A DNA stretch of 64,000 nucleotides from JACKNG01 sp050184115 (GCA_050184115.1 JBFXAQ010000010.1:1-64000); one strand, 5' to 3'; positions 53,139-61,944 are shown, counted from the stretch's first letter. Numbers and translations: made by a program. Notes: generated by a model from the letters alone, not told the origin.

Positions 53139-53855
53139 TCAATCCGCCCCGCACAGGCGATCGGCCAGCGCCGTCATGGAGGACACGATCAGGTCCGGCT
53201 CGTGCTGGGTAGCGCCGAACGGCCGCTCGCGGCGATCGATGAAGGCGGCGGCCATGCCGGCGGCCTTGGCGCCGATGCAGTCGAAAGCGTGGTTGGCGAC
53301 GTGCATGGCCTGCACGGGGCTCACGCCCAGCAGTTGGCAGGCCGTCTCGTAGGTGCGCCGGTGCGGCTTGAAGGCGCCGGCCTCCTGTACCGAGATGACG
53401 CGCTCGAACGGGAAGTCGATGTAGGGCCTGGCTGCCTCCAGCATGTCGCGATCGCCGTTCGAGAGGATGACCAGGCGGAAATGCCGCGCCAGTCGTTCGA
53501 GCGCCGCCGGCACCTCGGGGAACGGCCGCAGCCGCTCGATGGCCGCGACCAGCCAGCGCAGGTCTGCGTTGGTGTACGGGATGCCGGCGCGGTCGAGGGT
53601 GTAACCGACGGCGCGGTGGCCGATCTCGCGGTAGGGCGTGTGCCCGCGATCACACAGCGCATCGATCATCGAGTTCTCGAAATGCGTGCGCCGCCACCAG
53701 GTGACGAAACGGTGCGGCTCGCCGTCCCAACCGCGATCCTTGAGCCACGGTGTGACGAACTCGGTCAGCCCACCCTGCATGTCGACGATGGTGCCGTACT
53801 GGTCGAAGGTGAGCACCTTCACTTCGCGCTTGAGGCGTTCGAGGCGGTCGCTCAT
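53139..53855 (-). CDS. HAD-superfamily hydrolase (haloacid dehalogenase type II-like)
   Basis: A 238-residue HAD protein. Motif I is VLTFDQYGTIVD near residue 17, a DxYGT form as in L-2-haloacid dehalogenases rather than the DxD of phosphatases. Motif II is ILSNGD, motif III the Lys in GAFKPHRRTYE, and motif IV ANHAFDCIGAKAAGM. This form favours dehalogenation or a related hydrolysis at an alpha carbon. Some proteins with it act on other substrates. It is divergent from the LLM gene at 54072 by 216 bases and may share a regulatory region with it. Confidence 0.84.
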   Translation of the reverse strand: MSDRLERLKREVKVLTFDQYGTIVDMQGGLTEFVTPWLKDRGWDGEPHRFVTWWRRTHFENSMIDALCDRGHTPYREIGHRAVGYTLDRAGIPYTNADLRWLVAAIERLRPFPEVPAALERLARHFRLVILSNGDRDMLEAARPYIDFPFERVISVQEAGAFKPHRRTYETACQLLGVSPVQAMHVANHAFDCIGAKAAGMAAAFIDRRERPFGATQHEPDLIVSSMTALADRLCGAD

Positions 53856-54071
53856 AAGGGCTCCATGGGGTCGGGGAAGGGCGCCAATCTAGCCGCTGGC
53901 GCTGCTGCTTCCAATCCGCGCCGCCGGCGCGGCCGACGGGGACGCGCCGTGGCGAGCCGTCGTACCGGTCCGCCCGCCAGGAGCCGTCCGCTTCCGTGTC
54001 CACCCGTGTTCCCTTGACACCCCACGGCGCGGCGGCATACGTTCCGGCCCACATTTCGCGAGGGGAATCGC

Positions 54072-55178
54072 ATGAAACTCGGCTATTTCATGATGCCGCT
54101 GCATCACATCGATCGGGACTACCACCAGACGCTGCAGGAAGACGTCGAGGCCGTCATCTACTGCGACGAACTCGGCTACAGCGAGGCCTGGGTGGGCGAG
54201 CACTATTCCTCGGCGGTGGAGCAGATCACCTCGCCCCTGATGTTCCATGCCAACCTCATCGCGCGCACGAAACAGATCAAGCTCGCCACCGGCGTGATGT
54301 GCCTGCCGCAGTACCACCCGGCGGTGCAGGCCGGCCAGGCAGCGATGTTCGACCACCTCTCCAACGGCCGCTTCATCATGGGCGTCGGTCCCGGCGGCCT
54401 GCTGTCGGACTTCGAACTCTTCGGCGTCATGGACAAGGACCGCATGGCGATGATGGAAGAGGCGCTCGACATGATGCTCGCGCTGTGGACCACCGAGCCG
54501 CCGTACAAGCTGAAAGGCGAGTACTGGAACATCGACATGAAGGAGTGGACGCATCACGACATCAAGCTCGGCTACGTGCCGAAACCGTTCCAGCAGCCGC
54601 ACCCGCCAGTGGCCATCTCCGCCATGAGTCCGCACTCCGGCTCGCTCAAGTTCGCCGGCCGCCGCGGCTACATCCCGGTCACCGCCAACTTCATCGCCAC
54701 CTGGTCGGCGGCAACGCATTGGGCAGCCTACTGCGCCGGCGCCGCCGAAACCGGCCACCAGGCCGACCCGGCCGACTGGCGCGTGGCGCGCAGCATCTAC
54801 GTCGCCGATAGCGATGCCGAGGCCGAGGCCTTCGTCAAGACCCCGGGCGGCGCCTACAGCTACTACTACGAGTACCTGTTCCACATCTTCGATCGCTCGA
54901 ACTTCAAGGCGCCGTTCGTTGCCAACCCGGGCGACGATCCGGCCAAGCTCACCTACGAGGGATGCCGCGACGCCTGCGTCATCCACGGCAGCCCGGACAC
55001 CGTGGCGCGGAAGATCCTGGAACTGCGCGACACCATCGGCGACTTCGGCACGCTGGTCTACGCCGCCCACGACTGGCAGGACAAAGCGCGCATGAAGAAC
55101 TCGATGCGGTTGATGGCCGAGGAAGTCATGCCGCGCGTCAACCGCGCGCTCGGCACGCAGGCCGCCTCGGCCGGCTGA
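54072..55178 (+). CDS. LLM-class flavin-dependent oxidoreductase (luciferase alpha-like)
   Basis: A 368-residue TIM-barrel protein starting MKLGYFMMPLHHIDRDYHQT, with DELGYSEAWVGEHYSSAVEQ, LSNGRFIMGVGPGGLLSDFE and a C-terminal ARKILELRDTIGDFGTLVYA. This form resembles the bacterial luciferase alpha/limonene-monooxygenase group, which uses reduced FMN with O2. It is the first of three codirectional LLM genes to 57418; the next starts after 67 bases. The gene begins with ATG behind AGGGGAA. The substrate is not apparent, though a lipid or terpenoid is common for the group. Confidence 0.84.
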   Translation: MKLGYFMMPLHHIDRDYHQTLQEDVEAVIYCDELGYSEAWVGEHYSSAVEQITSPLMFHANLIARTKQIKLATGVMCLPQYHPAVQAGQAAMFDHLSNGRFIMGVGPGGLLSDFELFGVMDKDRMAMMEEALDMMLALWTTEPPYKLKGEYWNIDMKEWTHHDIKLGYVPKPFQQPHPPVAISAMSPHSGSLKFAGRRGYIPVTANFIATWSAATHWAAYCAGAAETGHQADPADWRVARSIYVADSDAEAEAFVKTPGGAYSYYYEYLFHIFDRSNFKAPFVANPGDDPAKLTYEGCRDACVIHGSPDTVARKILELRDTIGDFGTLVYAAHDWQDKARMKNSMRLMAEEVMPRVNRALGTQAASAG

Positions 55179-55245
55179 ACACGGCCCAACGCCCGGGCGC
55201 ATCGTCGGCCGGGCCTTTCATCGCCTTCGAAGGAGACCCCACCCC

Positions 55246-56259
55246 GTGAGCAACAAGAAACTGCGCTTCGGCCTCTGGTACGACTTCCGCAACCCGCCGC
55301 AGTGGCAGCGTGACAACACCGAGCTCTACCACGCCTGTTTCGACCAGATCGTGCGCGCCGAGGAACTCGGCTTCGACGACATCTGGCTCTCCGAGCATCA
55401 TTTCCTCGAGGACTGCTACTCGCCCTCGATGCTCGCCATCGGCTGCGCCATCGCCGCGCGCACGAAGAAGGTCGACATCGGCACCAGCGTCCTGCTGTTG
55501 CCCTTGCACGACCCGGTGCGGGTGGCCGAGGACGCGGCGACCTTGGACGTCATCTCGGGCGGGCGCCTGCAACTCGGCCTGGGCGTCGGTTACAAGGTGG
55601 AGGAACTCAAGGCCTGGGGCGTCAGCCCGAAGTCGCGCGGCAAGCGCATGGACGAGGGACTGGAAATCATCCAGCGCCTCTTCGCCGGCGAGCGCTTCAG
55701 CTTCCACGGCAAATACCACGACTACGAGGACATCCAGCTCCGCCCGATGCCGGTGCAGAAGAAGCCGAAGCTCTGGATCGCCGGCTTCAGCGAAGTGGCC
55801 GTCAAACGCGCCGCACGCGTCGGCGGCGGCTACATCGCCATCGGCCCGGTCGGCCCCTTCACCAAGATCTACCGCGACACCTTCGCCGAGGCCGGCCACG
55901 ACCCGGCAGAAGCACAGATCGCGGCCGGCTACGCCTGGCTGCACGTCGCCAAGGATCCCGAGAAGCGCTGGAAGGAGGCCGTCGAGCATCTCGCCTACCA
56001 GCAGAACGAGTACGGCAAATGGTTCAAGGCTGCCGGCATGGACTTCATCAAGCCCGTCGAAGCGACGCGCGCCTCGGTCGAGGAGAACGAGTGTTACATC
56101 GTCAGCCCCGAGCAGGCCGTCGAGATGATCGAGAAGTACGTCGACGCCACCACCTGCGAGCGCTTCTACACCTGGGCGGTGCCGCCGGGCCTGCACCCGA
56201 GCTGGAGCGACGAACATATCGAACTGATGGCGAAGGAAGTCATGCCCAATTTCCGTTAG
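55246..56259 (+). CDS. LLM-class oxidoreductase
   Basis: A 337-residue luciferase-like protein starting with GTG at 55246 behind AAGGAGA. Blocks are AEELGFDDIWLSEHHFLEDC, DIGTSVLLLPLHDPVRVAED, VISGGRLQLGLGVGYKVEEL, and a C-terminal GLHPSWSDEHIELMAKEVMP. The pattern is that of general LLM proteins where FMN and F420 members cannot be separated by eye. It lies between two other LLM genes on the same strand and is presumably in the same operon as the upstream one (67-base gap). Confidence 0.82.
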   Translation: MSNKKLRFGLWYDFRNPPQWQRDNTELYHACFDQIVRAEELGFDDIWLSEHHFLEDCYSPSMLAIGCAIAARTKKVDIGTSVLLLPLHDPVRVAEDAATLDVISGGRLQLGLGVGYKVEELKAWGVSPKSRGKRMDEGLEIIQRLFAGERFSFHGKYHDYEDIQLRPMPVQKKPKLWIAGFSEVAVKRAARVGGGYIAIGPVGPFTKIYRDTFAEAGHDPAEAQIAAGYAWLHVAKDPEKRWKEAVEHLAYQQNEYGKWFKAAGMDFIKPVEATRASVEENECYIVSPEQAVEMIEKYVDATTCERFYTWAVPPGLHPSWSDEHIELMAKEVMPNFR

Positions 56260-56515
56260 CCGCATGACGGGCGCAGGCCGGGCGCAGGGGAGCGCCCGGC
56301 TTGGCGCCAGCCCCGATCTCTCGCATGCGTTCGTCGCGAAGGTGTCGAAAAACCGAATATCCGGCCGCGCGGAGCGACGACAGACGCGGCAGTCCGTCGC
56401 GGCAGCAGCGGCGAGCGCCGCGCGGTGTTGCGCGCAGCTCGGCGGTCACAGCAGGACACGCGTGAGACATCCGGGCTAAAGTTCGGCCTGCGTCGATATC
56501 CCGGGGGAGGGGGCG

Positions 56516-57418
56516 ATGGATGCGAAGCTGAGTCTCTTGCAATGGACCGAAGGCACGCGCGGCGACGAACTCGTCGCTGCCGCGCGCCGCCTCGAATCAC
56601 TCGGTTACCACGAACTGTGGCTACCCGAGATTGCCGGCCGCGAACCCCTCGCCACTGCCGGCTACCTGCTGGCCAAGACCGAACGCCTGAAGGTCTCCTC
56701 AGGTATTGCCAACGTCTACGCCCGCGACGCCGACTGCGCCGCACAGGCCGCGAATGCGCTCGCCGAGTTCTCCGGCGGGCGTTTCAGCCTGGGGCTGGGT
56801 GTCTCCCACCCCGTACTCGTCGAACCGCGCGGCCACACCTGGGTGCCGCCTGTGAAGAAGATGCGCGACTACGTCGGCCGCATCCGCAACGCCACCATCG
56901 AAAGCCCGCTGGCGGACAAACCCGCGCCCGTCATCGTCGCCGGCCATGGCCCCGGTCTCGTGCGCGTGGCGCGCGACCTCGCCGATGGATCGTTCCTCTT
57001 CTTGCAACCCGTCGAGGCCGTGCGCATGGCGCGCGAGATCCTGGGGCCGGACAAAGAACTGCACGTGACGGTGCGGTGCGTGCTGGATTCGAATCCCGAG
57101 ACGGCGCGCGATCTCGCAAGGCGGGCCTGTGCGTTCTACATCAGCCTGCCGCCCTACCACGCGCGGTGGGCTGAACTCGGTTACGAGGAGCGTGATTGGG
57201 TAGGGGGCGGAAGCGATCGACTGATCGACGCGATCTGTGCCTGGGGGGATGCTGAGATGTTGCGGGCGAAGCTCGGCGCGTTTGCAGCGGCGGGTGCTAC
57301 GCATCTCGTGTTGTATACGTGCAATCCGGGGGAGGAGTACACCGCCGGGAGCGCGGTTTCAAAGGGGTGGCATTGGGAGTTGCTGGAGGCGTTGGCAAAT
57401 TGCAATGGCGGTGCCTGA
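56516..57418 (+). CDS. LLM-class F420-dependent oxidoreductase (TIGR03620-like)
   Basis: A 300-residue protein starting with ATG after a GGGGGAGGGGG tract. AARRLESLGYHELWLPEIAG, RLKVSSGIANVYARDA and ALAEFSGGRFSLGLGVSHPV are the typical blocks, and RAKLGAFAAAGATHLVLYTC is near the end. The short form and the SSGIANVYARD segment match the MSMEG_4141-like group predicted to use F420. It is 256 bases after the previous LLM gene, so it may have its own promoter. The last 80 bases and the region after it are less GC-rich than the rest of the gene. Confidence 0.82.
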   Translation: MDAKLSLLQWTEGTRGDELVAAARRLESLGYHELWLPEIAGREPLATAGYLLAKTERLKVSSGIANVYARDADCAAQAANALAEFSGGRFSLGLGVSHPVLVEPRGHTWVPPVKKMRDYVGRIRNATIESPLADKPAPVIVAGHGPGLVRVARDLADGSFLFLQPVEAVRMAREILGPDKELHVTVRCVLDSNPETARDLARRACAFYISLPPYHARWAELGYEERDWVGGGSDRLIDAICAWGDAEMLRAKLGAFAAAGATHLVLYTCNPGEEYTAGSAVSKGWHWELLEALANCNGGA

Positions 57419-57537
57419 CTTGAGCGATGCCTCACGGAACTATACGGACGCCATCTGTTATCCCGCCCACGGGATCCGTCCATGCCATCCGCGCGGATTC
57501 AATCGATCTGATTGTTGGGTTCCTTCAGGGTTGATTG

Positions 57538-57972
57538 ATGCTTGCAACTAAAGCTATCGCCGGGTGGCTCGGCATCGTCCTCGGAGCGCTCTCGCTCTTG
57601 CTGGCCCTGGTACATTTCTATGCTGGCCCATTTTCCCCACAGCCCACGCTCGAAGAGGTTGTGGCCGAGAAGGCTGCTGCCATAAAGCGAGCCACCGTCG
57701 CCGCGTTGAAAGGCGAAAAGGTCGAAAGTCACGAGGAGCGCCAATCATTCGATCTGGACCGCATCGCCCAAATCACCATAGCGGTTTCTGGTGGCACAGC
57801 GATTGTCCTCGCGTTCGTGGGTTTCGCGCGGAGAGAATCCGGTCGAGTAGCCATTGGAGCGGTCTGTCTTGGAGTCGCTGGTGTGGCTTTCCAGTTTCTT
57901 ACGGTGGCCCTAGGCGTGATCGCTTTGGTGGTTCTTATAGGAGCCGCCTTAAGTACGCTTGTCGTCAATTAG
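57538..57972 (+). CDS. Small inner-membrane protein of unknown function
   Basis: A 144-residue protein from the ATG at 57538 (a TTG at 57535 is in frame). It has an N-terminal membrane segment (WLGIVLGALSLLLALVHF), a charged loop of about 50 residues (VVAEKAAAIKRATVAAL, then KVESHEERQSFDLDRI) and two or three further hydrophobic segments (ITIAVSGGTAIVLAFVGFA, AFQFLTVALGVIALVV). I do not recognise the family. Its base composition is lower in GC than the neighbours. It stands alone between an LLM gene and a PEP-CTERM gene, which suggests acquired or lightly constrained DNA. Confidence 0.6.
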   Translation: MLATKAIAGWLGIVLGALSLLLALVHFYAGPFSPQPTLEEVVAEKAAAIKRATVAALKGEKVESHEERQSFDLDRIAQITIAVSGGTAIVLAFVGFARRESGRVAIGAVCLGVAGVAFQFLTVALGVIALVVLIGAALSTLVVN

Positions 57973-58028
57973 TGCGGGATACGGGATAAGGGCAGGCGTG
58001 CCCAAGATTTTCTTGCGTTAGGGTAGGG

Positions 58029-58053
58029 GAACCCCCGCGCGAGGCGGGGGTTC
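58029..58053. terminator. Perfect 10-bp hairpin between convergent genes
   Basis: GAACCCCCGC (58029-58038) pairs with GCGGGGGTTC (58044-58053) with a 5-base loop. It lies between the stop of the small membrane protein and the stop of the PEP-CTERM gene. It has no U-run on either side and could serve both transcripts. Confidence 0.55.
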
Positions 58054-58075
58054 GGAGGTGAAGCGACGACAGCCT

Positions 58076-58666
58076 CTATCTGGCGCGGCGGCGGCGCTCC
58101 ATGCTCATGCCAAAAGCAACAAGGCCGAGCAGCATCAACGACCCGGGTTCCGGGATGTCGTTAGGGCCGATTTGAATTCTGAAGCCGTCCCTGAGCACGA
58201 CATTGTCGCCCACGTTCGCCGTCAGCGCGGAAAAGTCATAGATGCCTGAATTGAAGACCGAGAATGAAAGATTGGTCGTGAACACCCCGGACATCTCGAG
58301 GGTATCGCCGGCGCCGAACGCGGAAATACCGAGCGTTCTCAGTCCGAAATGGCAGCAACCCACGCGCCCGGAGCCCATGAAAACGTCGAACATCGCGAAC
58401 GACCCGCCGTTGACGCCAAGGGATCCCCCTCCCGACGTAATATCGAACGATTGGTCCAGCGGGGTATTGAACATCGACAGTGCCTGCGGCCCGAACAGCC
58501 AGAAGCCGTTGACACCACCGCTGGTGCCGCTGGACGCGACGTCGCTGCCCGACATCGAAAAGCGTGCAAATCCACCATCGTCGTCGATGTTCAGGACCAG
58601 GGTTGCGTTCGACGCAACGGGCACGACGCAAAACAGTGCTGCTATCAATAGCTTGAATTTCTTCAC
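58076..58666 (-). CDS. Exported protein with PEP-CTERM sorting signal
   Basis: A 196-residue protein starting with GTG at 58666 behind GAGGAG. It has a signal peptide (KKFKLLIAALFCVVPVASNA) and at the C-terminus PEPGSLMLLGLVAFGMSMER followed by RRRAR. This is the PEP motif, membrane helix and basic tail recognised by exosortase. The middle is rich in Gly, Ser and Asp without known domain, as usual in this class. Such proteins are associated with exopolysaccharide or biofilm. No exosortase gene is in the window. Confidence 0.85.
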   Translation of the reverse strand: MKKFKLLIAALFCVVPVASNATLVLNIDDDGGFARFSMSGSDVASSGTSGGVNGFWLFGPQALSMFNTPLDQSFDITSGGGSLGVNGGSFAMFDVFMGSGRVGCCHFGLRTLGISAFGAGDTLEMSGVFTTNLSFSVFNSGIYDFSALTANVGDNVVLRDGFRIQIGPNDIPEPGSLMLLGLVAFGMSMERRRRAR

Positions 58667-58934
58667 TTTTATGCTCCTCGCAATCCGATACCAATTTGTG
58701 TTCAGCGCTTGAGCGGCCCGTTGAGCCACGGGGCGCCGCAAGCGTTGCCTATCGGTCTCCCCCGATATCCCTGCGGAGGTTCAGCATGCTGTCGACCGAA
58801 GCGGTTGAGCAGGACTGATCCGCGAATAATTTGATTGCATAGATCGCGCCAAATATTATTTTATTTATATAATCAATATATTACATCGTACAGCTTGCTG
58901 CCCACCCGCGTGATTTCAGGCCTCCTGTAATGAT

Positions 58935-59034
58935 TCCTGACACGGGCAGTCACGGAATCAACGCCGAATCCCGTTTAACTTCATGTATTGATTGAATAAA
59001 TCCTTCAATCGACCGCGAAAACCCGGTGTCAGGA
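58935..59034. repeat. Inverted repeat TCCTGACAC / GTGTCAGGA
   Basis: TCCTGACAC (58935-58943) and GTGTCAGGA (59026-59034) are inverted copies 82 bases apart, the right arm followed by seven T. An inner hairpin GATTGAA (58990-58996) with TTCAATC (59004-59010) lies in between. The form resembles a REP-type palindromic unit. Confidence 0.6.
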
Positions 59035-59092
59035 TTTTTTTACATATCGATCGAGAAGAGGACGCACTTTGCGAAGAACGGCGAAGAACGAA

Positions 59093-59120
59093 TGTCCCCC
59101 TCCCGTATATATAGGGGACA
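59093..59120. repeat. Short palindrome TGTCCCC / GGGGACA
   Basis: TGTCCCC (59093-59099) pairs with GGGGACA (59114-59120) around 14 bases. It shares the GGGGACA core with the 50351-50416 element and may be a divergent copy. Confidence 0.45.
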
Positions 59121-59298
59121 GACCACGATTTTGTCGGCTTTGGCGCGACCGGTCGTTTCAGATCTTGCTTCCTTTCACCGGCCGTGGACGACGTGCTGTC
59201 CATACGGAATTGCCGACGACAGGGCCACGTGAACCATGTTCATTACCGAATCGAATTGGCTAGGAGGCAGACGACTGGCCTCTATGGCACGCGATGAT

Positions 59299-60327
59299 TC
59301 AGCCATGCGCCGAATTTGCGGCAGTCGCAAAGAACGGCAATAGCCCGGTCTCCGGATGACAGTTCACGTACTCCGCTTCGAATTCATCGCTTTTGAGGAT
59401 CCCTACTTCCACCCACACGTGCATGCGCGGCGTGAACCGCGGTTCGCGGTACATCTGCACGAAGGCGCGGTGCACGGCGAGATGGGCCGGGTCCGTGCGC
59501 GCGGCACGCTCGATGTGGCCGAGTGAGAGCAGGAAGGCGATTTGCGAGCGGCGCTCGAGCGGCGCGCCGGAGTGGGCGTCGAACTCGGCGAGATCGCGTA
59601 GCGCGAGACAGCCGGTTGCCGCCGGGTCGGCGGCGAGACGGCCGACCCAGGTGTCGACGACGTCCTTCATCTGATCGTTCCACACGGCGCGTTCTTCCGC
59701 GCCGCAATCGGCCCAGCCCTGGCCCTCGCGGATGTAACAGAGGTTGTCAGGTACTTGCAGCGTCAGGCGGCGGCCGCGCGTTTCGATCGCGCGTGGCGTG
59801 GGCGCTGCAGCCAGCGGGCTCTCGAAGGGGTCGTCGTCCGAGGCCGGCAGACGATCGCGGTAGGCGCCCCAGTAGCCGAAGGTCCGGCATGGCGCCAGCG
59901 GCAGCGTCGCTGCCGAGCCATGGCGATCCTCGGTGCCGGCGGCATAGTTGAAGCGGGCCTTCGGTATCGTCATGCGCTCGCAGAACCAGCCGGCTTCGCC
60001 ATCGGCAGGCAGGCCCTGCCACCAGGCGGCGACCGCTGCGCTCCTCCACCATTCGCGCATACGCGTTCGATCGGTCCAGTAGGCCATCGCGAGCGTGGTC
60101 GGCGATCCGGCGCCGTCGACGTGATGGCCGGCTTCGAGTCGCTGCGGACCGTGTGCCGCGCCGGCCAGCCCACGCAGGGTCGCCAGGAAGGCGGCATGCT
60201 CCGCCTCGTCGCGGCCCTGCACGCCGAGGAGTGCGATGACCATGTGCGTCGCGTCGTCGCCGAAGTCGACGATGCGCCCCGGGTAATCCTCCGGCACGCC
60301 CTCGCGTCGACCAGGGTTCTCGTTCAT
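59299..60327 (-). CDS. Haem-dependent aldoxime dehydratase (phenylacetaldoxime dehydratase family)
   Basis: A 342-residue protein from the ATG at 60327. The family converts aldoximes to nitriles with a ferrous haem. FNYAAGTEDRHG near residue 126, GYWGAYRDRL with Arg159, VPDNLCYIREGQGW, LSLGHIERAARTDPAHLAVH with a candidate proximal His282 and MHVWVEVGILKSDEFEAEYV with His303 follow the family order. Where I recall a conserved Ser in IRSGQxW, this protein has Glu201. It is divergent from an amidase gene 71 bases away, a typical partner of aldoxime-nitrile pathways. Confidence 0.85.
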   Translation of the reverse strand: MNENPGRREGVPEDYPGRIVDFGDDATHMVIALLGVQGRDEAEHAAFLATLRGLAGAAHGPQRLEAGHHVDGAGSPTTLAMAYWTDRTRMREWWRSAAVAAWWQGLPADGEAGWFCERMTIPKARFNYAAGTEDRHGSAATLPLAPCRTFGYWGAYRDRLPASDDDPFESPLAAAPTPRAIETRGRRLTLQVPDNLCYIREGQGWADCGAEERAVWNDQMKDVVDTWVGRLAADPAATGCLALRDLAEFDAHSGAPLERRSQIAFLLSLGHIERAARTDPAHLAVHRAFVQMYREPRFTPRMHVWVEVGILKSDEFEAEYVNCHPETGLLPFFATAANSAHG

Positions 60328-60348
60328 GCTGTGGGCCTCCTGTAGCGA

Positions 60349-60362
60349 GCGCACTATAGCGC
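60349..60362. promoter_or_regulatory. Palindromic promoter-like site between aldoxime dehydratase and amidase
   Basis: GCGC-ACTATA-GCGC is an inverted GCGC pair. On the minus strand it contains TATAGT, a good -10 hexamer 26 bases before the aldoxime dehydratase start. It could be a shared control site for the two divergent genes. Confidence 0.4.
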
Positions 60363-60398
60363 CGCCGCCCCCCCGATCCCGCGCGAGGAGCGTCACTC

Positions 60399-61793
60399 AT
60401 GTCCGTCGCCGATCCGACCGAGTTCGAAGTCGCCACCTTGGCCCATGAGGTGGCCACCGGCGGTATCACCGCGAGTGCCGTGCTGGAAACGCAACTGGCC
60501 AGGGTCGATCGCCTCGAACCCGTGCTCGGCGCGATCATCACCGACATGCGCGAGCGAGCCCGCGCCACGGCCGCCGCGCTCGATGCCCGGATCGCCCGGG
60601 GCGAAGCCGTCGGACCGCTGGCCGGCGTGCCGATCGCGATCAAGGACATCCTCGATGTGGCCGGGCAGCCGACCACCGCGGGCATGGGCATCCACCGCGA
60701 ACACATCGCGCACGCCGACGCCACCGTGGTCGAACGGTTGGAAGCGGCTGGCGCCATCCTCACCGCCAAGCTCACCCTGACGGAGGGCGTCTACGCCGAG
60801 CACCGCCCACCGTTCCCGGCGCCGCGGAACCCGTGGTCGGCCGCGCATTGGTCCGGCGCTTCCTCGAGCGGCAGCGGGGTGGCCACCGTGGGCGGCTTGT
60901 GCGTGGCGGCGATCGGCTCGGAGACGGGCGGTTCGATCAAGCTGCCGGCCGCGGCCAACGGCGCAAGCGCGATCAAACCGACCTGGAGCCGGGTGTCGCG
61001 CCACGGCGTATTCGAACTCGCCGCCACGCTCGACCACGTTGGCACCTTCGCGCGCTCCATTAGCGATGCCGCGACCGTGCTCGGCGTCATAGCGGGGCCC
61101 GACCCGCGCGACCCGACCGCAGCCCAGCGCCCGGTCCCGGACTTCGCCGCGGCCATCGAGGGCGGCTGCGAGGGCCTCGTGCTCGGCATCGACCCGGCCT
61201 GGATCGCCGCGAGCGCCGATCGCGAGACCGCCACGGCACTCGACGCCGCCGTCGCCGAACTCGCCGCTGCCGGCGCCAGCGTGCGCGAGGTCCGCGTGCC
61301 CGACGTCACCGACATGATCTGGGACTGGTTCGGCGTGTGCGCGGTGCAGACGGCGCTGGCCCATCGCGAGACCTTCCCGGCACGGCGCGACGAATACGGT
61401 CCGGCCCTGACGCAACTGCTCGAACTCGGCAACGGCATGAGTGGCTGTGACTACCAGCAACTGCTGCTCAGGCGCGAGGACTTCCGTGGCCGCATGAACG
61501 CACTCTTCACCGGTATCGATGCCCTGGCCCTGCCGGTGCTCGGCTTCCCGGTACCGACCTGCGCGCGCATGGCCGACATCGACGACGACATGATCGCGGG
61601 CTTCCACCGCTTCACCTGCCCGTTCAATCTCTCCGGTCATCCCGGGGTGATCATGCCGAACGGTCGCAACGCCGAAGGCCTGCCGACCGTCTTCCAACTG
61701 GTCGGGCAGCATTTCGAGGAAGAGCGCCTGGTCGCGGCGGGCGCAGCCTACCAGCGACGGACGGATTGGCACTCGCGACGGCCGCCGCTGTAG
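60399..61793 (+). CDS. Amidase signature-family hydrolase
   Basis: A 464-residue amidase. The Ser-cisSer-Lys triad is in place: Lys82 (IAIKDILD), the Ser pair in GASSSGSG (about residues 154-160), and nucleophile Ser179 in GSETGGSIKLPAA. Length and C-terminal NLSGHPGVIMPNGRN are usual. It hydrolyses an amide to acid and ammonia. With the divergent aldoxime dehydratase it could complete aldoxime to nitrile to amide to acid, but no nitrile hydratase gene is nearby, so the middle step is missing from the window. A stem follows at its end. Confidence 0.87.
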   Translation: MSVADPTEFEVATLAHEVATGGITASAVLETQLARVDRLEPVLGAIITDMRERARATAAALDARIARGEAVGPLAGVPIAIKDILDVAGQPTTAGMGIHREHIAHADATVVERLEAAGAILTAKLTLTEGVYAEHRPPFPAPRNPWSAAHWSGASSSGSGVATVGGLCVAAIGSETGGSIKLPAAANGASAIKPTWSRVSRHGVFELAATLDHVGTFARSISDAATVLGVIAGPDPRDPTAAQRPVPDFAAAIEGGCEGLVLGIDPAWIAASADRETATALDAAVAELAAAGASVREVRVPDVTDMIWDWFGVCAVQTALAHRETFPARRDEYGPALTQLLELGNGMSGCDYQQLLLRREDFRGRMNALFTGIDALALPVLGFPVPTCARMADIDDDMIAGFHRFTCPFNLSGHPGVIMPNGRNAEGLPTVFQLVGQHFEEERLVAAGAAYQRRTDWHSRRPPL

Positions 61794-61795
61794 AA

Positions 61796-61838
61796 CGGGG
61801 TGGGTTGCCACTGCACCGCGCCACGATCACCCACCCCG
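61796..61838. terminator. 10-bp stem after the amidase gene
   Basis: CGGGGTGGGT (61796-61805) pairs perfectly with ACCCACCCCG (61829-61838) over a 23-base loop. It starts right after the amidase stop in a convergent gap. No U-run is seen. Confidence 0.4.
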
Positions 61839-61944
61839 CGCGAACGGCCGAAGCAGGGCGGCGCTGGGCGATAGACGAATGTCGGCGGTCGCAGGAACGC
61901 CCCGGGCCTTGGCGGCCGCGGGCGGCAAGCAAGCCGCGAACCTG

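Larger units (their letters stand above)
58742..59298. other. 557-base gap with AT-rich segment and palindromic repeats
   Basis: The gap contains an AT-rich stretch (58820-58890) and the two palindromic elements listed at 58935-59034 and 59093-59120. An 81-residue minus-strand ORF (58958-59203) runs through the repeats and looks spurious. No other gene is visible. Confidence 0.55.

Noticed and set aside
49409..57418. Assigning all LLM genes as strictly F420-dependent
   Set aside because: FMN- and F420-using members share these motifs; only some show the blocks of predicted F420 subfamilies.
58958..59203. 81-residue minus-strand ORF
   Set aside because: It passes through two palindromic repeats and has no ribosome site or recognisable family.
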